A stretch of 64,000 nt of DNA from Rossellomorea sp. SC111 (lineage in GTDB: Bacteria; Bacillota; Bacilli; Bacillales; Bacillaceae_B), in NCBI RefSeq assembly GCF_024733565.1, contig NZ_JANIOC010000009.1, positions 108,801-172,800 of the forward strand. The letters are read 5' to 3'. Within the stretch, counting starts at the first letter, position 1, and each line of letters starts with the position of its first letter. The position numbers and the translations under genes were made by a program. The notes under the pieces are model-generated. The model had not been told where the DNA came from. It saw only the letters and a program-made list of their open reading frames with translations, and ran no database searches. Positions 43,481 through 52,333 of the stretch are shown here, piece by piece.

Positions 43481-43708
43481 ATGGTTATTTTTCTGTGGTT
43501 TATACTGGGCATTATTTCATTTTTTCCAAATACCGCCGTTACTGAACAAAGCGTGTTAGCCATTTTTATTAGTGATGTAATGGGTATCATACAGAGTTTA
43601 ATTATTCTATGGTTATATTCACGTTATTCGAAGGTTGCTATCTGGTGGTTACTACCCCTAGTTATCTGGTTTCCTATAACAACTTTTATTAAATTTATAA
43701 ATTTGTAA
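43481..43708 (+). CDS. Small hydrophobic protein, uncertain
   Basis: A 75-aa product (longer form from ATG 43448) with two hydrophobic stretches, FLWFILGIISFFPNTAV and IAIFISD-like to LIILWLYSRYS, and a third ending IWWLLPLVIWFPITTFI. No family recognised. GGAG lies only 2 bases before ATG 43481, so initiation is doubtful. It overlaps no confident gene. Confidence 0.35.
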   Translation: MVIFLWFILGIISFFPNTAVTEQSVLAIFISDVMGIIQSLIILWLYSRYSKVAIWWLLPLVIWFPITTFIKFINL

Positions 43709-43860
43709 TGGTCATACCTTAAAGATCCACGAACAAAAAATGAGAAAAGTGTAAAATTGAATACCCTCTTACGTTTAAGGTTGGGTTCACCGCTATCTCA
43801 CCTTCTGTTTTATTATATTTTTATCTAATCCAAGATGGCTTTTTCGACTAACTCAAAACA

Positions 43861-43897
43861 AAAACAGGGCTAAACCCATATGGGATAGCCCTGTTTT
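43861..43897. terminator. Bidirectional terminator upstream side of the rlmD end
   Basis: AAAACAGGGCTA and TAGCCCTGTTTT, a perfect 12-bp stem with a 13-base loop and A/T runs. Confidence 0.88.
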
Positions 43898-43980
43898 CCT
43901 AATGTTCTTTCACAAATCTCTTCACTTGGGGATGAAATTAGAATTATTTATTTTAACAGGATAGTGAGTTAATTGGTTAG

Positions 43981-45384
43981 TTACAACTTCATTACCAGCT
44001 TCGCCACAACCTCCACATGTGCCGTCTGCGGGAACATATCCACCGGTTGCAAATATTCGACACGGTACTGTTTCTTCAGATAATCGATATCCTTGGCAAG
44101 GGTCGACGGGTTGCACGATACATAGACGAACGTCTTCGGCTTCACTTCTTTCAGCGTATCCAGAAGCTTGTTGTCGCAGCCGGTCCTCGGCGGATCAACC
44201 ACAACGACATCTGGACGCCAGCCTTCATTTTTCCATTTTGGCATGAGGGTTTCGGCACCGCCGACGAAGTATTCAGCATGACCGACACCGAATCTCTCCG
44301 CATTCTTCTTCGCGTCATCGATCCCTTCTTTAATCACATCCATACCTCGGATCTCTTTCGCTCCGTCTGCAAGCCATAGCCCGATGGTTCCGACGCCACA
44401 GTAGGCATCGACGACCTTTTCTTCACCTGTAAGGGCCGCTGCTTTCTTCGCTTCGTTGTAGAGCTTGCTTGTCTGGATCGGATTCAGCTGGAAAAAGGCA
44501 CGTGCGGACAGTTCATAGGTGAACTCTTCCAGACGTTCTTCAATGCTTGCTTTTCCGGACAGATGAATCGTTTCATCTCCGAAGACAAGGGCCGTTTTCT
44601 GGGGATTGATGTTTTGAGCGATGGAAACGACTTCCGGAAGACGTTTCTGGATTTCCGAAATCAGCAATTCCTTTCGGGGGATCTTTTTCTCCGACGTCAC
44701 GAGTACGACCTGAACTTCGCCTGTTTCAAACCCGACACGCGTCACGATCGTTTTCAGAATCGGCTTTTTCTTTTTATCATCAAAAACAGGGATGTTGAAG
44801 TCGTTGATGATCCGCTTGATTTCGTTTGTCACTTTATTCGTAAGCGGGTGCTGCACGATGCACTCATCGATGTCGATGAGCTTATTGGAATTCATGCTGT
44901 ATAAGCCTGCAATGGCTTTGCCGTTCTGCGTTCCGACCTGGAACTGGCTTTTGTTCCGGTAGTGCCACGGATTGTCCATGCCGATCGTTGGACGGATGTC
45001 CATGTCTTCAAGCTTAAGCTTCGTGTGGCGCTCAAGGGATTGAAGAAGGATGTCGCGTTTGGCATCTAGCTGTCCTTCGTAAGACAGATGCTGAAGCTGG
45101 CAGCCTCCGCATAGTTCATAGACCGGGCAAGGCGCTTTCACACGCTCTGGTGACTTCTTCCGAATCTTTTTAATTCGAGCTTCGGTGAATTTCGGGTGGA
45201 CCTTGGTCACTTCCACGACCACTTCTTCCCCTGCAAGGGCTCCCGGTACGAAGACGATCTTACGCTTGAAGAAACCGACTCCTTCCCCGTTGATGCCGAT
45301 TTTCTTTATGGTCAGAGGAAACTGTTGTTTCAGCTCGATTTTAACGTCATTTTGTTGTGGCTTTTTTGCATATTGCTTTTTCAT
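43981..45384 (-). CDS. rlmD: 23S rRNA (uracil-C5)-methyltransferase, RlmD/YfjO type
   Basis: A 467-aa S-adenosylmethionine-dependent RNA m5U methyltransferase. TRAM domain (about residues 15-75), [4Fe-4S] cysteines at 86, 92, 95 and 175, SAM motif [23 protein letters not shown] and catalytic-Cys motif [13 protein letters not shown]. Two related proteins exist in B. subtilis (YefA/RlmCD and YfjO); the neighbouring alkA and pdaA genes match yfjO-yfjP-yfjS, so this is probably the YfjO orthologue. No strong ribosome site; 15 bases after the upstream gene. Confidence 0.9.
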   Translation of the reverse strand: MKKQYAKKPQQNDVKIELKQQFPLTIKKIGINGEGVGFFKRKIVFVPGALAGEEVVVEVTKVHPKFTEARIKKIRKKSPERVKAPCPVYELCGGCQLQHLSYEGQLDAKRDILLQSLERHTKLKLEDMDIRPTIGMDNPWHYRNKSQFQVGTQNGKAIAGLYSMNSNKLIDIDECIVQHPLTNKVTNEIKRIINDFNIPVFDDKKKKPILKTIVTRVGFETGEVQVVLVTSEKKIPRKELLISEIQKRLPEVVSIAQNINPQKTALVFGDETIHLSGKASIEERLEEFTYELSARAFFQLNPIQTSKLYNEAKKAAALTGEEKVVDAYCGVGTIGLWLADGAKEIRGMDVIKEGIDDAKKNAERFGVGHAEYFVGGAETLMPKWKNEGWRPDVVVVDPPRTGCDNKLLDTLKEVKPKTFVYVSCNPSTLAKDIDYLKKQYRVEYLQPVDMFPQTAHVEVVAKLVMKL

Positions 45385-45399
45385 TGGTTCACGTCCGTT

Positions 45400-46269
45400 C
45401 TATTCGATACTTCTCCATAAATACAGTGATGCATAGCTTAAATAAGGATGCCAGGATGCGCTGAATTCATCCAGCTCGTCCATGGTCGGTTTCTGTTCCA
45501 TCTCGAATAATTTTTTGATGGCGTTTTGGATGCCGATATCCGCTTTCGGGAACAGGTTTGGGCGGCCGAGCCCGAATAGCAGAAAGCTCTGAGCCGTCCA
45601 TGGTCCGATGCCGCGGATCTTCGTGAGCTCTTTGATGACCTCTTCGTCTGGCTGCTGTGCCAGTTTATCCAAGTTCAGTTCTCCGCTGGAAACCTTCTGT
45701 CCGATCCCGATCGCATATTCCGCTTTCCGCTGACTGAACTGTAGCTCCCTAAGTTCTTCCACTGTGAGCCCCGCTACTTTTTCCGGTGACGGATAGAACC
45801 AGACCCCATCCTTTTTCCAGCCATACGTAGTGACGAATCGATGGGTCAGGGTGAAGGCGAATTTCAGGTTCAGCTGCTGGTGGATGATGCTTTTGATGAT
45901 GGTGGCAAAAGGATCGAATTCAAGGACGAGTGGAGTACCGACATGCTCTTCAAAGATCGGTTTCAGATCGGTTCCCAGGAAGTGCTCATGCATCTCATGA
46001 AGCCCGGTTTCCCATTGAAAAATATCAGAGATGCGTTTTTGCTTCGCTTCCAGATTCTCTTCATTTTCAAACGTAATCCTGAATTCAGGCTCATCCGTTG
46101 TTCCCGTTGCTTGAATCTCAATGACCTCACCCTCTTCATTACAGTGATAATAAGGGACTTTCACACTTCGATTCCCCTGATCCACTGCATTCAACGGATC
46201 AAGCGCCAACCTGTCCAGCACCCGGTCAAAATCATACGGACCCTCAATCTTAACATTCCTCACTGCCAT
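45400..46269 (-). CDS. DNA-3-methyladenine glycosylase (AlkA/YfjP type)
   Basis: A 289-aa base-excision repair glycosylase removing alkylated purines. N-terminal mixed domain, then the HhH-GPD motif LTKIRGIGPWTAQSFLLFGLG with catalytic Asp in FPKADIG. ATG 46269 is preceded by AAGGGTGAGG; in-frame upstream sequence is not coding. Same order as yfjO-yfjP in B. subtilis. A perfect palindromic repeat lies in its promoter region. Confidence 0.88.
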   Translation of the reverse strand: MAVRNVKIEGPYDFDRVLDRLALDPLNAVDQGNRSVKVPYYHCNEEGEVIEIQATGTTDEPEFRITFENEENLEAKQKRISDIFQWETGLHEMHEHFLGTDLKPIFEEHVGTPLVLEFDPFATIIKSIIHQQLNLKFAFTLTHRFVTTYGWKKDGVWFYPSPEKVAGLTVEELRELQFSQRKAEYAIGIGQKVSSGELNLDKLAQQPDEEVIKELTKIRGIGPWTAQSFLLFGLGRPNLFPKADIGIQNAIKKLFEMEQKPTMDELDEFSASWHPYLSYASLYLWRSIE

Positions 46270-46319
46270 AATCCTCACCCTTCCGCACAAAACTTGTATG
46301 TGTATTATAGCATAAACAG

Positions 46320-46378
46320 AAGAGGGACGGACCTTCATTCCTAGGACCAAGTCCTAGGAATGAAGGTCCGTCCCTCTT
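46320..46378. repeat. REP-like element: perfect 59-base palindrome
   Basis: 28-base arms containing AGGGACGGACCTTCATTCCT are repeated exactly in reverse around a 3-base loop (CAA). The outer part, AGGGACGGACCTT, is the core found at a dozen other sites up to 57.9 kb. It separates the alkA and pdaA genes. Confidence 0.85.
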
Positions 46379-46388
46379 ATTCAGCCTC

Positions 46389-47162
46389 TTATTTCATCAT
46401 CGGATGCTCATCGAGGCTTTTGAAGGTGTAACCCCGTTTTTTGAGGTCCTGAATCGCTTTTTCGAGTGCGTCTGCATTGTCTTTGGAGACGGAGTGCAGG
46501 AGGATGATGGCACCTGGATGAGCCTGGGCCATGATGTTGTCATAGGAGTACTTCCATCCCTTTTGCTGATCGGTCTTCCAATCGATGAAGGCAAGCGACC
46601 AGAAGACGTGTGTGTAGCCTTCTTCTTTCGCGATTTGAAGCGTGCGTTCAGAGAAGACGCCCCTTGGCGGACGGAGGTACTTCATTTCTTTCTGTCCCGT
46701 CAGTTCTTTCGTTTTCACTTTCACTTTTTGGAGTTCTTCCCTGATCTTTTGATCGGAACTTGCCGTGAAGTCCGGGTGATGCCACGAATGGTTCCCGATG
46801 ATGTGCCCCTCTTTCGCCATCCGCTTCACGAGGTCTTCTGCACTGAGCAGATAATGACCGGTCACGAAGAAGGTGGCCGGGACTTTTTCCTGCTTCAGTA
46901 CATTGAGAATCTTTTCGGTATAGCCATTTTCATACCCGTTGTCGAATGTGACGTAGAGCACTTTTTTATCCGGTGAGCCTTTATAAAAGGCATCGTACTT
47001 GTCGAGCAGCTGATCATAGGCCGCTCCAGCTTCCGGCTGCACTTCATTTTGACTTCTTTTGAATCCCCAGCCGATCGGATTATTGGATACTGCATAAGCC
47101 TCGGCTGGGATGAGCAATACTAAGATTGCCGCTATGATTAACACTTTTAGTGATTTTCGCAA
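46389..47162 (-). CDS. pdaA: Delta-lactam-biosynthetic de-N-acetylase PdaA
   Basis: A 257-aa exported polysaccharide deacetylase (signal peptide 1-24). Motifs: TFDNGYENGYT (motif 1 in the PdaA form, with Asn in the middle), HSWHHPDF (metal His pair), RPPRGVFSE and LLHSVSKDN. PdaA removes the N-acetyl group of muramic acid so that muramic delta-lactam forms in spore cortex; its presence implies a spore former. TTG start 7 bases after AAGGG. Matches yfjS in the syntenic yfj region. Confidence 0.93.
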   Translation of the reverse strand: MRKSLKVLIIAAILVLLIPAEAYAVSNNPIGWGFKRSQNEVQPEAGAAYDQLLDKYDAFYKGSPDKKVLYVTFDNGYENGYTEKILNVLKQEKVPATFFVTGHYLLSAEDLVKRMAKEGHIIGNHSWHHPDFTASSDQKIREELQKVKVKTKELTGQKEMKYLRPPRGVFSERTLQIAKEEGYTHVFWSLAFIDWKTDQQKGWKYSYDNIMAQAHPGAIILLHSVSKDNADALEKAIQDLKKRGYTFKSLDEHPMMK

Positions 47163-47364
47163 AACTGAACCCTTCTTTCCCTTGCGTTTCCCTTAGTTTT
47201 TGAGAAGTGGAAGGATTCATGTGTACTAATAGTATCCATAAATGGGTGTTCATGTGGTGATTTTCATTTGATTCGGGTCCGCAGCTATGATGGATGTTGC
47301 ATTTTTCCGCTTAGTTGCGGCGCTTCATTAATATTGCGTTGCCTTCACCTGTTCCGATTAAATC

Positions 47365-47380
47365 AGAGGTCCGTCCCTCT
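47365..47380. repeat. REP-like core copy
   Basis: AGAGGTCCGTCCCTCT, itself palindromic at its ends, in the gap downstream of the DUF4825 gene. Same core as the 46320 palindrome. Confidence 0.75.
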
Positions 47381-47951
47381 ACTCAAAAAATGTCTGATAC
47401 TTCGTTGCCATTTCGGTCAGTTTTCCTTCGTGTTCTTCGATGAAGGTGGAGACGGTCTTTTTGTCCCAGATGTCGTCGCCTTTTGGGAAATCGCTGAATT
47501 CTTTGGATAAACCTGCGACCATTTTATCCCTGGAGACCGATACCATGGATTCGTCAACGGTGAAGTGAAATTCTTTTGCATTCGGTACAAGAAGCGTCAG
47601 GTAGATGGCGTTGTAGTAAAAGTTTTTCCGGTTGACGTTGCTGCCGTCAAACCAGTATTCATTCACATCGCTTTCAGACAACTTCCCTTTTTTCTCATAG
47701 CCGTATGTCACCTTAACCATTTCACCGGAAAGATCGATTTCTTTAATGGTTTCACCACCCGGCAGCTCTTGCAGGATCGCCTGCACTTTCGAGTTATCTC
47801 CTACGTATGTTCCGCTATTTTCTTTTAACGTATTCACACTCACATCTTCAATCGAGGTGATATCCGCTTCTTTTTCAGGATTGGTCGCACACCCCGTTAA
47901 AAGTACCATCAAAGTAAGTATCAACATACAGAATAATTTATTAAAAATCAT
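47379..47951 (-). CDS. DUF4825-like lipoprotein
   Basis: A 190-aa lipoprotein (lipobox LLTGC, Cys21). The segment NTLKENSGTYVGDNSKVQAI and following LPGGETIKEIDLSG fit DUF4825, a domain also attached to M56-type sensors. The rest has FYYNAIYLTLLVPNAKEFHF, also typical. ATG 47951 has GGAGGG upstream. The REP core overlaps its stop by two bases. Function unknown. Confidence 0.75.
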   Translation of the reverse strand: MIFNKLFCMLILTLMVLLTGCATNPEKEADITSIEDVSVNTLKENSGTYVGDNSKVQAILQELPGGETIKEIDLSGEMVKVTYGYEKKGKLSESDVNEYWFDGSNVNRKNFYYNAIYLTLLVPNAKEFHFTVDESMVSVSRDKMVAGLSKEFSDFPKGDDIWDKKTVSTFIEEHEGKLTEMATKYQTFFE

Positions 47952-48033
47952 ACTCGCCCTCCAACTCCTGTTTGTATGTAATACGAATGAATGCTCATAA
48001 AGTTTCATCCTGATTTTAACATAAATAACCAAT

Positions 48034-48066
48034 AAAAAAACCACCCCGAAGCACGTACGGGATGGT
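48034..48066 (-). terminator. Terminator of fumA
   Basis: Minus strand ACCATCCCG pairs with CGGGGTGGT around a 9-base loop, followed by seven T. Confidence 0.88.
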
Positions 48067-48075
48067 CCCAATTAC

Positions 48076-49632
48076 TTATTTAAAAACCTTTTCTTTGAAC
48101 TGTGCCAATTTTTCCAGAGAAGATTTGTCGACTTCCACGTGCAGGCTGTTTCCGTGTGAATCCATTGTTACAACCGCCGTAAATCCTTCTACGTTCAGAT
48201 GCCACATCGCTTCCGGAATACCGAACTGCATCAGGTCCACTCCGTCTACACCTTTGATACAATCAGCGTAGTACTGAGCGGCCCCACCGATGGCATTCAA
48301 GTACACACCGCCGTGATCCTTCAGGGCAGCAAGTGTTTTCGGACCCATTCCGCCTTTTCCGATGACGGCACGGATACCGAAACGCTTCATGATATCCCCT
48401 TGATAAGGCTCCTCACGAATCGATGTTGTTGGACCGGCCGCTTTCACATGCCAGTTCCCTTCATCGTCCTTCAGCATAACCGGACCACAGTGATAGATGA
48501 TCTGACCGTCGAGATCAACCGGCGCATCGTTTTCACTCAAATGCTTGTGGATCGCGTCACGGCCTGTGTACATGCGGCCGTTTATATGGACGACGTCTCC
48601 CACTTTCAGTTCACGGATTTTCTCTTCCGTGATCGGTGCTTCAAGTACCACCACGTTCGGCTGCTCTCCTGATGCAGCCGCTGCCGTTTCAAGTTCCGCT
48701 TCCGATCCTTGAGTCAAGTCGATCTTATCGCCTTCCTGATAGAACCACTCATCGACTCCACCAGTTGCCGGATCAAGCTTCACGCCTAAACGACGGAACG
48801 CCCAGCAGTTATACGCAACCGAAACGAAGAAGCTTGCTGGAATACGGTTCATCACGCCGACCTTACAACCAAGAAGCGTCGTTTCCCCGCCAAATCCCAT
48901 CGTACCGATTCCAAGCTCGTTGGCGTTATCCATCACGTACTCTTCCAGTTTACGAAGATCTTCATTCGGGTTTACGTCTTCAACGGAACGGAATAACTGT
49001 TCCTTTGCAAGATCATAACCAGAAGAACGATCTCCCCCGATTCCGACACCGATGAACCCGGCGCTGCATCCTTGACCCTGAGCCTGATACACAGAATGCA
49101 TCACGCATTTACGGATCCCGTCAAGGTCACGCCCGGCACGGCCAAGTCCTTCAAGCTCACAAGGAAGGCTGTACTGGATGTTTTTATTTTCACAACCGCC
49201 GCCCTTTAAGATGAGGCGCGCATCGATATAATCCTTTTCCCACTGTTCGAACTTAATGACAGGCGTCCCAAGACCAAGATTGTCCCCTGAGTTTGCCCCC
49301 GTCAATGAATCAACGGAATTCGGACGCAGCTTCCCGTCCTTTGTCGCCTGTACCATGGCAGCATAGATCGCTTCCTTGATCTCAAGCTGATTCACGCCGA
49401 CCGGTGTTTTTATTTTAAAAGTAGGAAGACCTGTATCCTGACAAATCGGGGATACATTGTCGTCCGCCATCTTCACGTTATTTGAAATCGTGTCCAGACT
49501 CATCGCCGCACGCGTCCCGGCGTTCTCACGGGCTTTCGCCGAGCGGATCGCACGTCTGACATCCTTCGGCAGATTCGTGGACGTTTCCACAATCAAATCG
49601 TACATACTTTGCTGTAATGTCTCTTTATTCAT
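48076..49632 (-). CDS. fumA: Class I fumarate hydratase (4Fe-4S)
   Basis: A 518-aa iron-sulfur hydratase with fused alpha and beta parts, interconverting fumarate and L-malate. Cluster cysteines are in SPICQDTG (Cys64), a second within MGFGGETTLLGCKVG, and QGQGCSAGF (Cys189); the C-terminal part has GPTTSIREEPYQG and IGKGGMG, typical of the beta domain. B. subtilis uses class II CitG, so this oxygen-sensitive enzyme is an addition or replacement. GAGGGGGAG precedes ATG. Confidence 0.93.
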   Translation of the reverse strand: MNKETLQQSMYDLIVETSTNLPKDVRRAIRSAKARENAGTRAAMSLDTISNNVKMADDNVSPICQDTGLPTFKIKTPVGVNQLEIKEAIYAAMVQATKDGKLRPNSVDSLTGANSGDNLGLGTPVIKFEQWEKDYIDARLILKGGGCENKNIQYSLPCELEGLGRAGRDLDGIRKCVMHSVYQAQGQGCSAGFIGVGIGGDRSSGYDLAKEQLFRSVEDVNPNEDLRKLEEYVMDNANELGIGTMGFGGETTLLGCKVGVMNRIPASFFVSVAYNCWAFRRLGVKLDPATGGVDEWFYQEGDKIDLTQGSEAELETAAAASGEQPNVVVLEAPITEEKIRELKVGDVVHINGRMYTGRDAIHKHLSENDAPVDLDGQIIYHCGPVMLKDDEGNWHVKAAGPTTSIREEPYQGDIMKRFGIRAVIGKGGMGPKTLAALKDHGGVYLNAIGGAAQYYADCIKGVDGVDLMQFGIPEAMWHLNVEGFTAVVTMDSHGNSLHVEVDKSSLEKLAQFKEKVFK

Positions 49633-49714
49633 CGTTCTCCCCCTCTAAAGATCTCAAACAGTCTCAATTTTCATTCATTATTATACTCCTATAAGAATGA
49701 GATTGAAAGGGATT

Positions 49715-50161
49715 TCACAATGGAATTTCCTTCTCGAAATAACATGAAATCTCGTCTTCTTCCATATAAATGTACCCGTTGTTTTGATAAAATTTGATGG
49801 CATCCGCCCACTGTTTATTCGTTTCGAGGATGAGTCGTTGTGCACCGAGGGAGTGCGCTTTTCCTTCCAAATGGTTGAGCATGATGCGACCGAGTCCACG
49901 CTTTCTGTAGGAGGCAAGCACCGACATCCGCACGATCTGGTATGTATCCTCTGTTTCTTTTCTGATTGCTCCGGTACAAATGATGCGATCCTTTTCCTTT
50001 CCGACAAAAAAGTGATGCTGTGTACCATCATACTCAAGTGATATGTCATGGATATCCGGGTTCAGGGTATGATCGATGAATCCGAAACGTTCGAGGAATC
50101 CGGACAAGATCACGTTTTTCGCCTGCTCGCTTTGGTGTTTTTCGATGGGTGTGATGATCAT
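49715..50161 (-). CDS. GNAT family N-acetyltransferase
   Basis: A 148-aa acetyl-CoA-dependent acyltransferase. The CoA-binding motif is VLASYRKRGLGRIMLNHLEG (about residues 82-101), preceded by strand IVRMSV and followed by LILETNKQWADAIKFYQNNGY. Substrate unknown. AAAGGAG upstream of ATG. Confidence 0.87.
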   Translation of the reverse strand: MIITPIEKHQSEQAKNVILSGFLERFGFIDHTLNPDIHDISLEYDGTQHHFFVGKEKDRIICTGAIRKETEDTYQIVRMSVLASYRKRGLGRIMLNHLEGKAHSLGAQRLILETNKQWADAIKFYQNNGYIYMEEDEISCYFEKEIPL

Positions 50162-50337
50162 TGGGGTGTCGCTCCTTTAATAGATGGTTTTGTATTAAAG
50201 TTAGACATGTTGATGGGGAAATCCTGCTTGTGCATTCCTGTCTTATATGGGACATAGGATGGAAGATGGGGATATCAACCGTTATGGGGATTTATCGACC
50301 GTTCTGCGAAAAACGACAAATACCGACTTCCCACACC

Positions 50338-50351
50338 AAGGTCCGTCCCTC
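50338..50351. repeat. REP-like core copy
   Basis: AAGGTCCGTCCCTC, the dispersed core, just downstream of the SE1561-type gene. Confidence 0.7.
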
Positions 50352-50378
50352 ATAAAAATAAGAGCCCAGAAAGGACTC

Positions 50379-50561
50379 CTACTCACTCTTCTTAAATTGT
50401 TCGCATTTCACTTCTATGTCATCGATCATGGCGATCAGGCGATCGATATCGTCAATGTCCGCTTGTTCCGGGTCGATCGAATCCAGTACGTCGACGAACA
50501 GGTTCAGGCGTTGTTTCAAATAGCTTACTTGTGAGTCTTTATCATTGATAGCTTTACCCAA
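50379..50561 (-). CDS. SE1561 family small protein
   Basis: A 60-aa acidic helical protein, MGKAINDKDSQVSYLKQRLN then VLDSIDPEQADIDDIDRLIA. This composition and order match the SE1561 family of Bacillales; function unknown. TTG start 9 bases after AAAGGAG. Confidence 0.78.
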   Translation of the reverse strand: MGKAINDKDSQVSYLKQRLNLFVDVLDSIDPEQADIDDIDRLIAMIDDIEVKCEQFKKSE

Positions 50562-50612
50562 GAATTCTCTCTCCTTTCAATACGTTTACTATGGTAACCA
50601 ATAACTTTCCGA

Positions 50613-50641
50613 TTGACAAGGGCTTACCCTTTCTCAATAAT
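50613..50641 (+). promoter_or_regulatory. SigA promoter of yfkAB
   Basis: TTGACA (50613-50618), 17-base spacer, AATAAT (50636-50641). Confidence 0.65.
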
Positions 50642-50676
50642 GGATAGATGACCTAATCATAAAGGAGCTTTTACAA

Positions 50677-51804
50677 ATGAAAACTGAAACTCTCTCCAAG
50701 AAAATGTCGATTGACCATGATCCTTGGGAGGCTTATTTAGATGTGGATGAACATGGTGACATTACGCTTTCGAATATCGAATTCACCACCACCACGCTTT
50801 GCAATATGAGATGCGAGCACTGCGCCGTCGGATACACGCTGTCACCGAAGGACCCGAGTGCCCTGCCCATTGAACTGATCCTGCAGAAGCTCGACGATAT
50901 CAAAACGCTTCGTTCCCTTAGTATTACCGGCGGAGAGCCGATGATGTCCAAGAAATCCGTTGAAAATTACGTTCTGCCATTACTTAAGTATGCACATTCC
51001 AGAGGCGTACATACCCAGATCAACTCGAACCTGACCCTGGATCTCGACCGCTATTTGATGATTGCCCCGTACCTCGATGTCCTGCACATCTCCCACAACT
51101 GGGGAACGATCGACGAATTCATCGATGTCGGTTTTGCCAATATGGAACGGAAGCCAACGAGGGAGCAGCGTCGGAAGCTGTTTGACCGCATGATCGAAAA
51201 CAGCCGTGCCCTTTCAGAACGCGGGGTTCTTGTATCGGCGGAGACCATGTTAAATAAGAACACTCTGCCATACCTCGAGAAGATCCATCGCCAGGTTGTC
51301 GATGAAATGAAGTGCGGCCGTCACGAAATTCACCCTATGTACCCTTCCGACTTCGCTTCAAGCCTTGAGACTCTTTCATTGGAAGAAACACGTGAAGCGA
51401 TCCGGGATATCCTTAGGTTCCGCGATGAGAATGTGTGGATGCTATTCGGCACTCTGCCATTTTATCCATGCAGCTCTTCACAGGAAGACTTGGATCTTCT
51501 GAAGGAACTTTACTCTGCGAAAAAAGTGAGCGTGAGAAATGATCCCGACGGCCGATCCCGTCTGAACGTGAACATTTTCACCGGTGATGTCATCGTCACC
51601 GACTTCGGCGACACCCCGCCACTCGGGAATATCACAAAAGATACACTGCCTGACATTTTCGAAAAGTGGAAGGATCAGCCTCTCGCGAAAGAACTGAACT
51701 GCCACTGTCCCATGGCCCGCTGCCTCGGACCGAACGTACTCGTGAAGTCGATGTATTACAAAGATGTAGACTTTTCGAAGCGTGAAGCGAAGATCTCCCG
51801 ATAA
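50677..51804 (+). CDS. yfkAB: Radical SAM protein YfkAB
   Basis: A 375-aa radical SAM enzyme. The N-terminal cluster motif is TTLCNMRCEHC (CxxxCxxC), followed by SITGGEPMMS (SAM-binding GGE). The C-terminal motif CHCPMARC (CxCxxxxC) gives the family its name and probably binds an auxiliary cluster. In B. subtilis it is the merged yfkA-yfkB gene in the same yfk neighbourhood. Reaction unknown. AAAGGAG lies upstream of ATG. Confidence 0.93.
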   Translation: MKTETLSKKMSIDHDPWEAYLDVDEHGDITLSNIEFTTTTLCNMRCEHCAVGYTLSPKDPSALPIELILQKLDDIKTLRSLSITGGEPMMSKKSVENYVLPLLKYAHSRGVHTQINSNLTLDLDRYLMIAPYLDVLHISHNWGTIDEFIDVGFANMERKPTREQRRKLFDRMIENSRALSERGVLVSAETMLNKNTLPYLEKIHRQVVDEMKCGRHEIHPMYPSDFASSLETLSLEETREAIRDILRFRDENVWMLFGTLPFYPCSSSQEDLDLLKELYSAKKVSVRNDPDGRSRLNVNIFTGDVIVTDFGDTPPLGNITKDTLPDIFEKWKDQPLAKELNCHCPMARCLGPNVLVKSMYYKDVDFSKREAKISR

Positions 51805-51814
51805 AATGAAAATG

Positions 51815-51848
51815 AAAGCTCAAATCTGTTATGGATTCGGGCTTTTTT
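51815..51848 (+). terminator. Terminator of yfkAB
   Basis: AAAGCTCAAATC pairs with GGATTCGGGCTTT with one mismatch and two G-U pairs, then seven T. Confidence 0.7.
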
Positions 51849-51935
51849 TAGACGAATTCAGTCACAGGAGAGTGGTTCGTCCTATACCATGAAATGAATT
51901 TGTTCCACTTTCATTATAGTGACGGATCGCCCATC

Positions 51936-52013
51936 AAAGGTCCGTCCCTCCATTCCACCACCAAAACCCTTATACAATGCCATTTCTCCTTCCAAAACCA
52001 AGGTCCGTCCCTC
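51936..52013. repeat. Two direct REP-like core copies
   Basis: AAAGGTCCGTCCCTC at 51936-51950 and AAGGTCCGTCCCTC at 52000-52013, in the same orientation, 64 bases apart, downstream of yfkAB. Confidence 0.75.
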
Positions 52014-52020
52014 ACAAAAA

Positions 52021-52050
52021 AAACACCACGGATCTAAATCCGAAGTGTTT
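52021..52050. terminator. Bidirectional terminator
   Basis: AAACACCACGGAT and ATCCGAAGTGTTT form a stem with a 2-base internal loop and a 4-base end loop; A and T runs on both sides. Confidence 0.85.
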
Positions 52051-52051
52051 T

Positions 52052-52228
52052 TTATCCTATGGGTTTGCGGTCGCTGTTTGGGTTGGTGATTTTTTCGATT
52101 GCCGGGTCCATGACGTTGTATTTTTGTTTCTTGATTTCTGCATAGATTCTGGCTCTTCTGGCGCCGAACCATACGCGAAGTGTGGTGAATACCACCAGCA
52201 GCCCGCCGAATAGTAATAGATACTCCAT
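52052..52228 (-). CDS. Membrane microprotein, 58 aa
   Basis: Found between yfkAB and yfkD. ATG 52228 follows AAAGGAGGG with ideal spacing, and a terminator follows the stop. Product: one N-terminal helix MEYLLLFGGLLVVFTTLRVW, then a basic stretch (GARRARIYAEIKKQKYN) and a polar tail. No family recognised. It is convergent to yfkAB. Confidence 0.75.
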   Translation of the reverse strand: MEYLLLFGGLLVVFTTLRVWFGARRARIYAEIKKQKYNVMDPAIEKITNPNSDRKPIG

Positions 52229-52333
52229 GTTATCCCTCCTTTAATTCAGAATATTCTAATTATTATAACATATGCACAGAAATAATAAAAGAGTGAAATA
52301 AGGTTTTACCCGATTTCACTCTTCTTTAAACCT

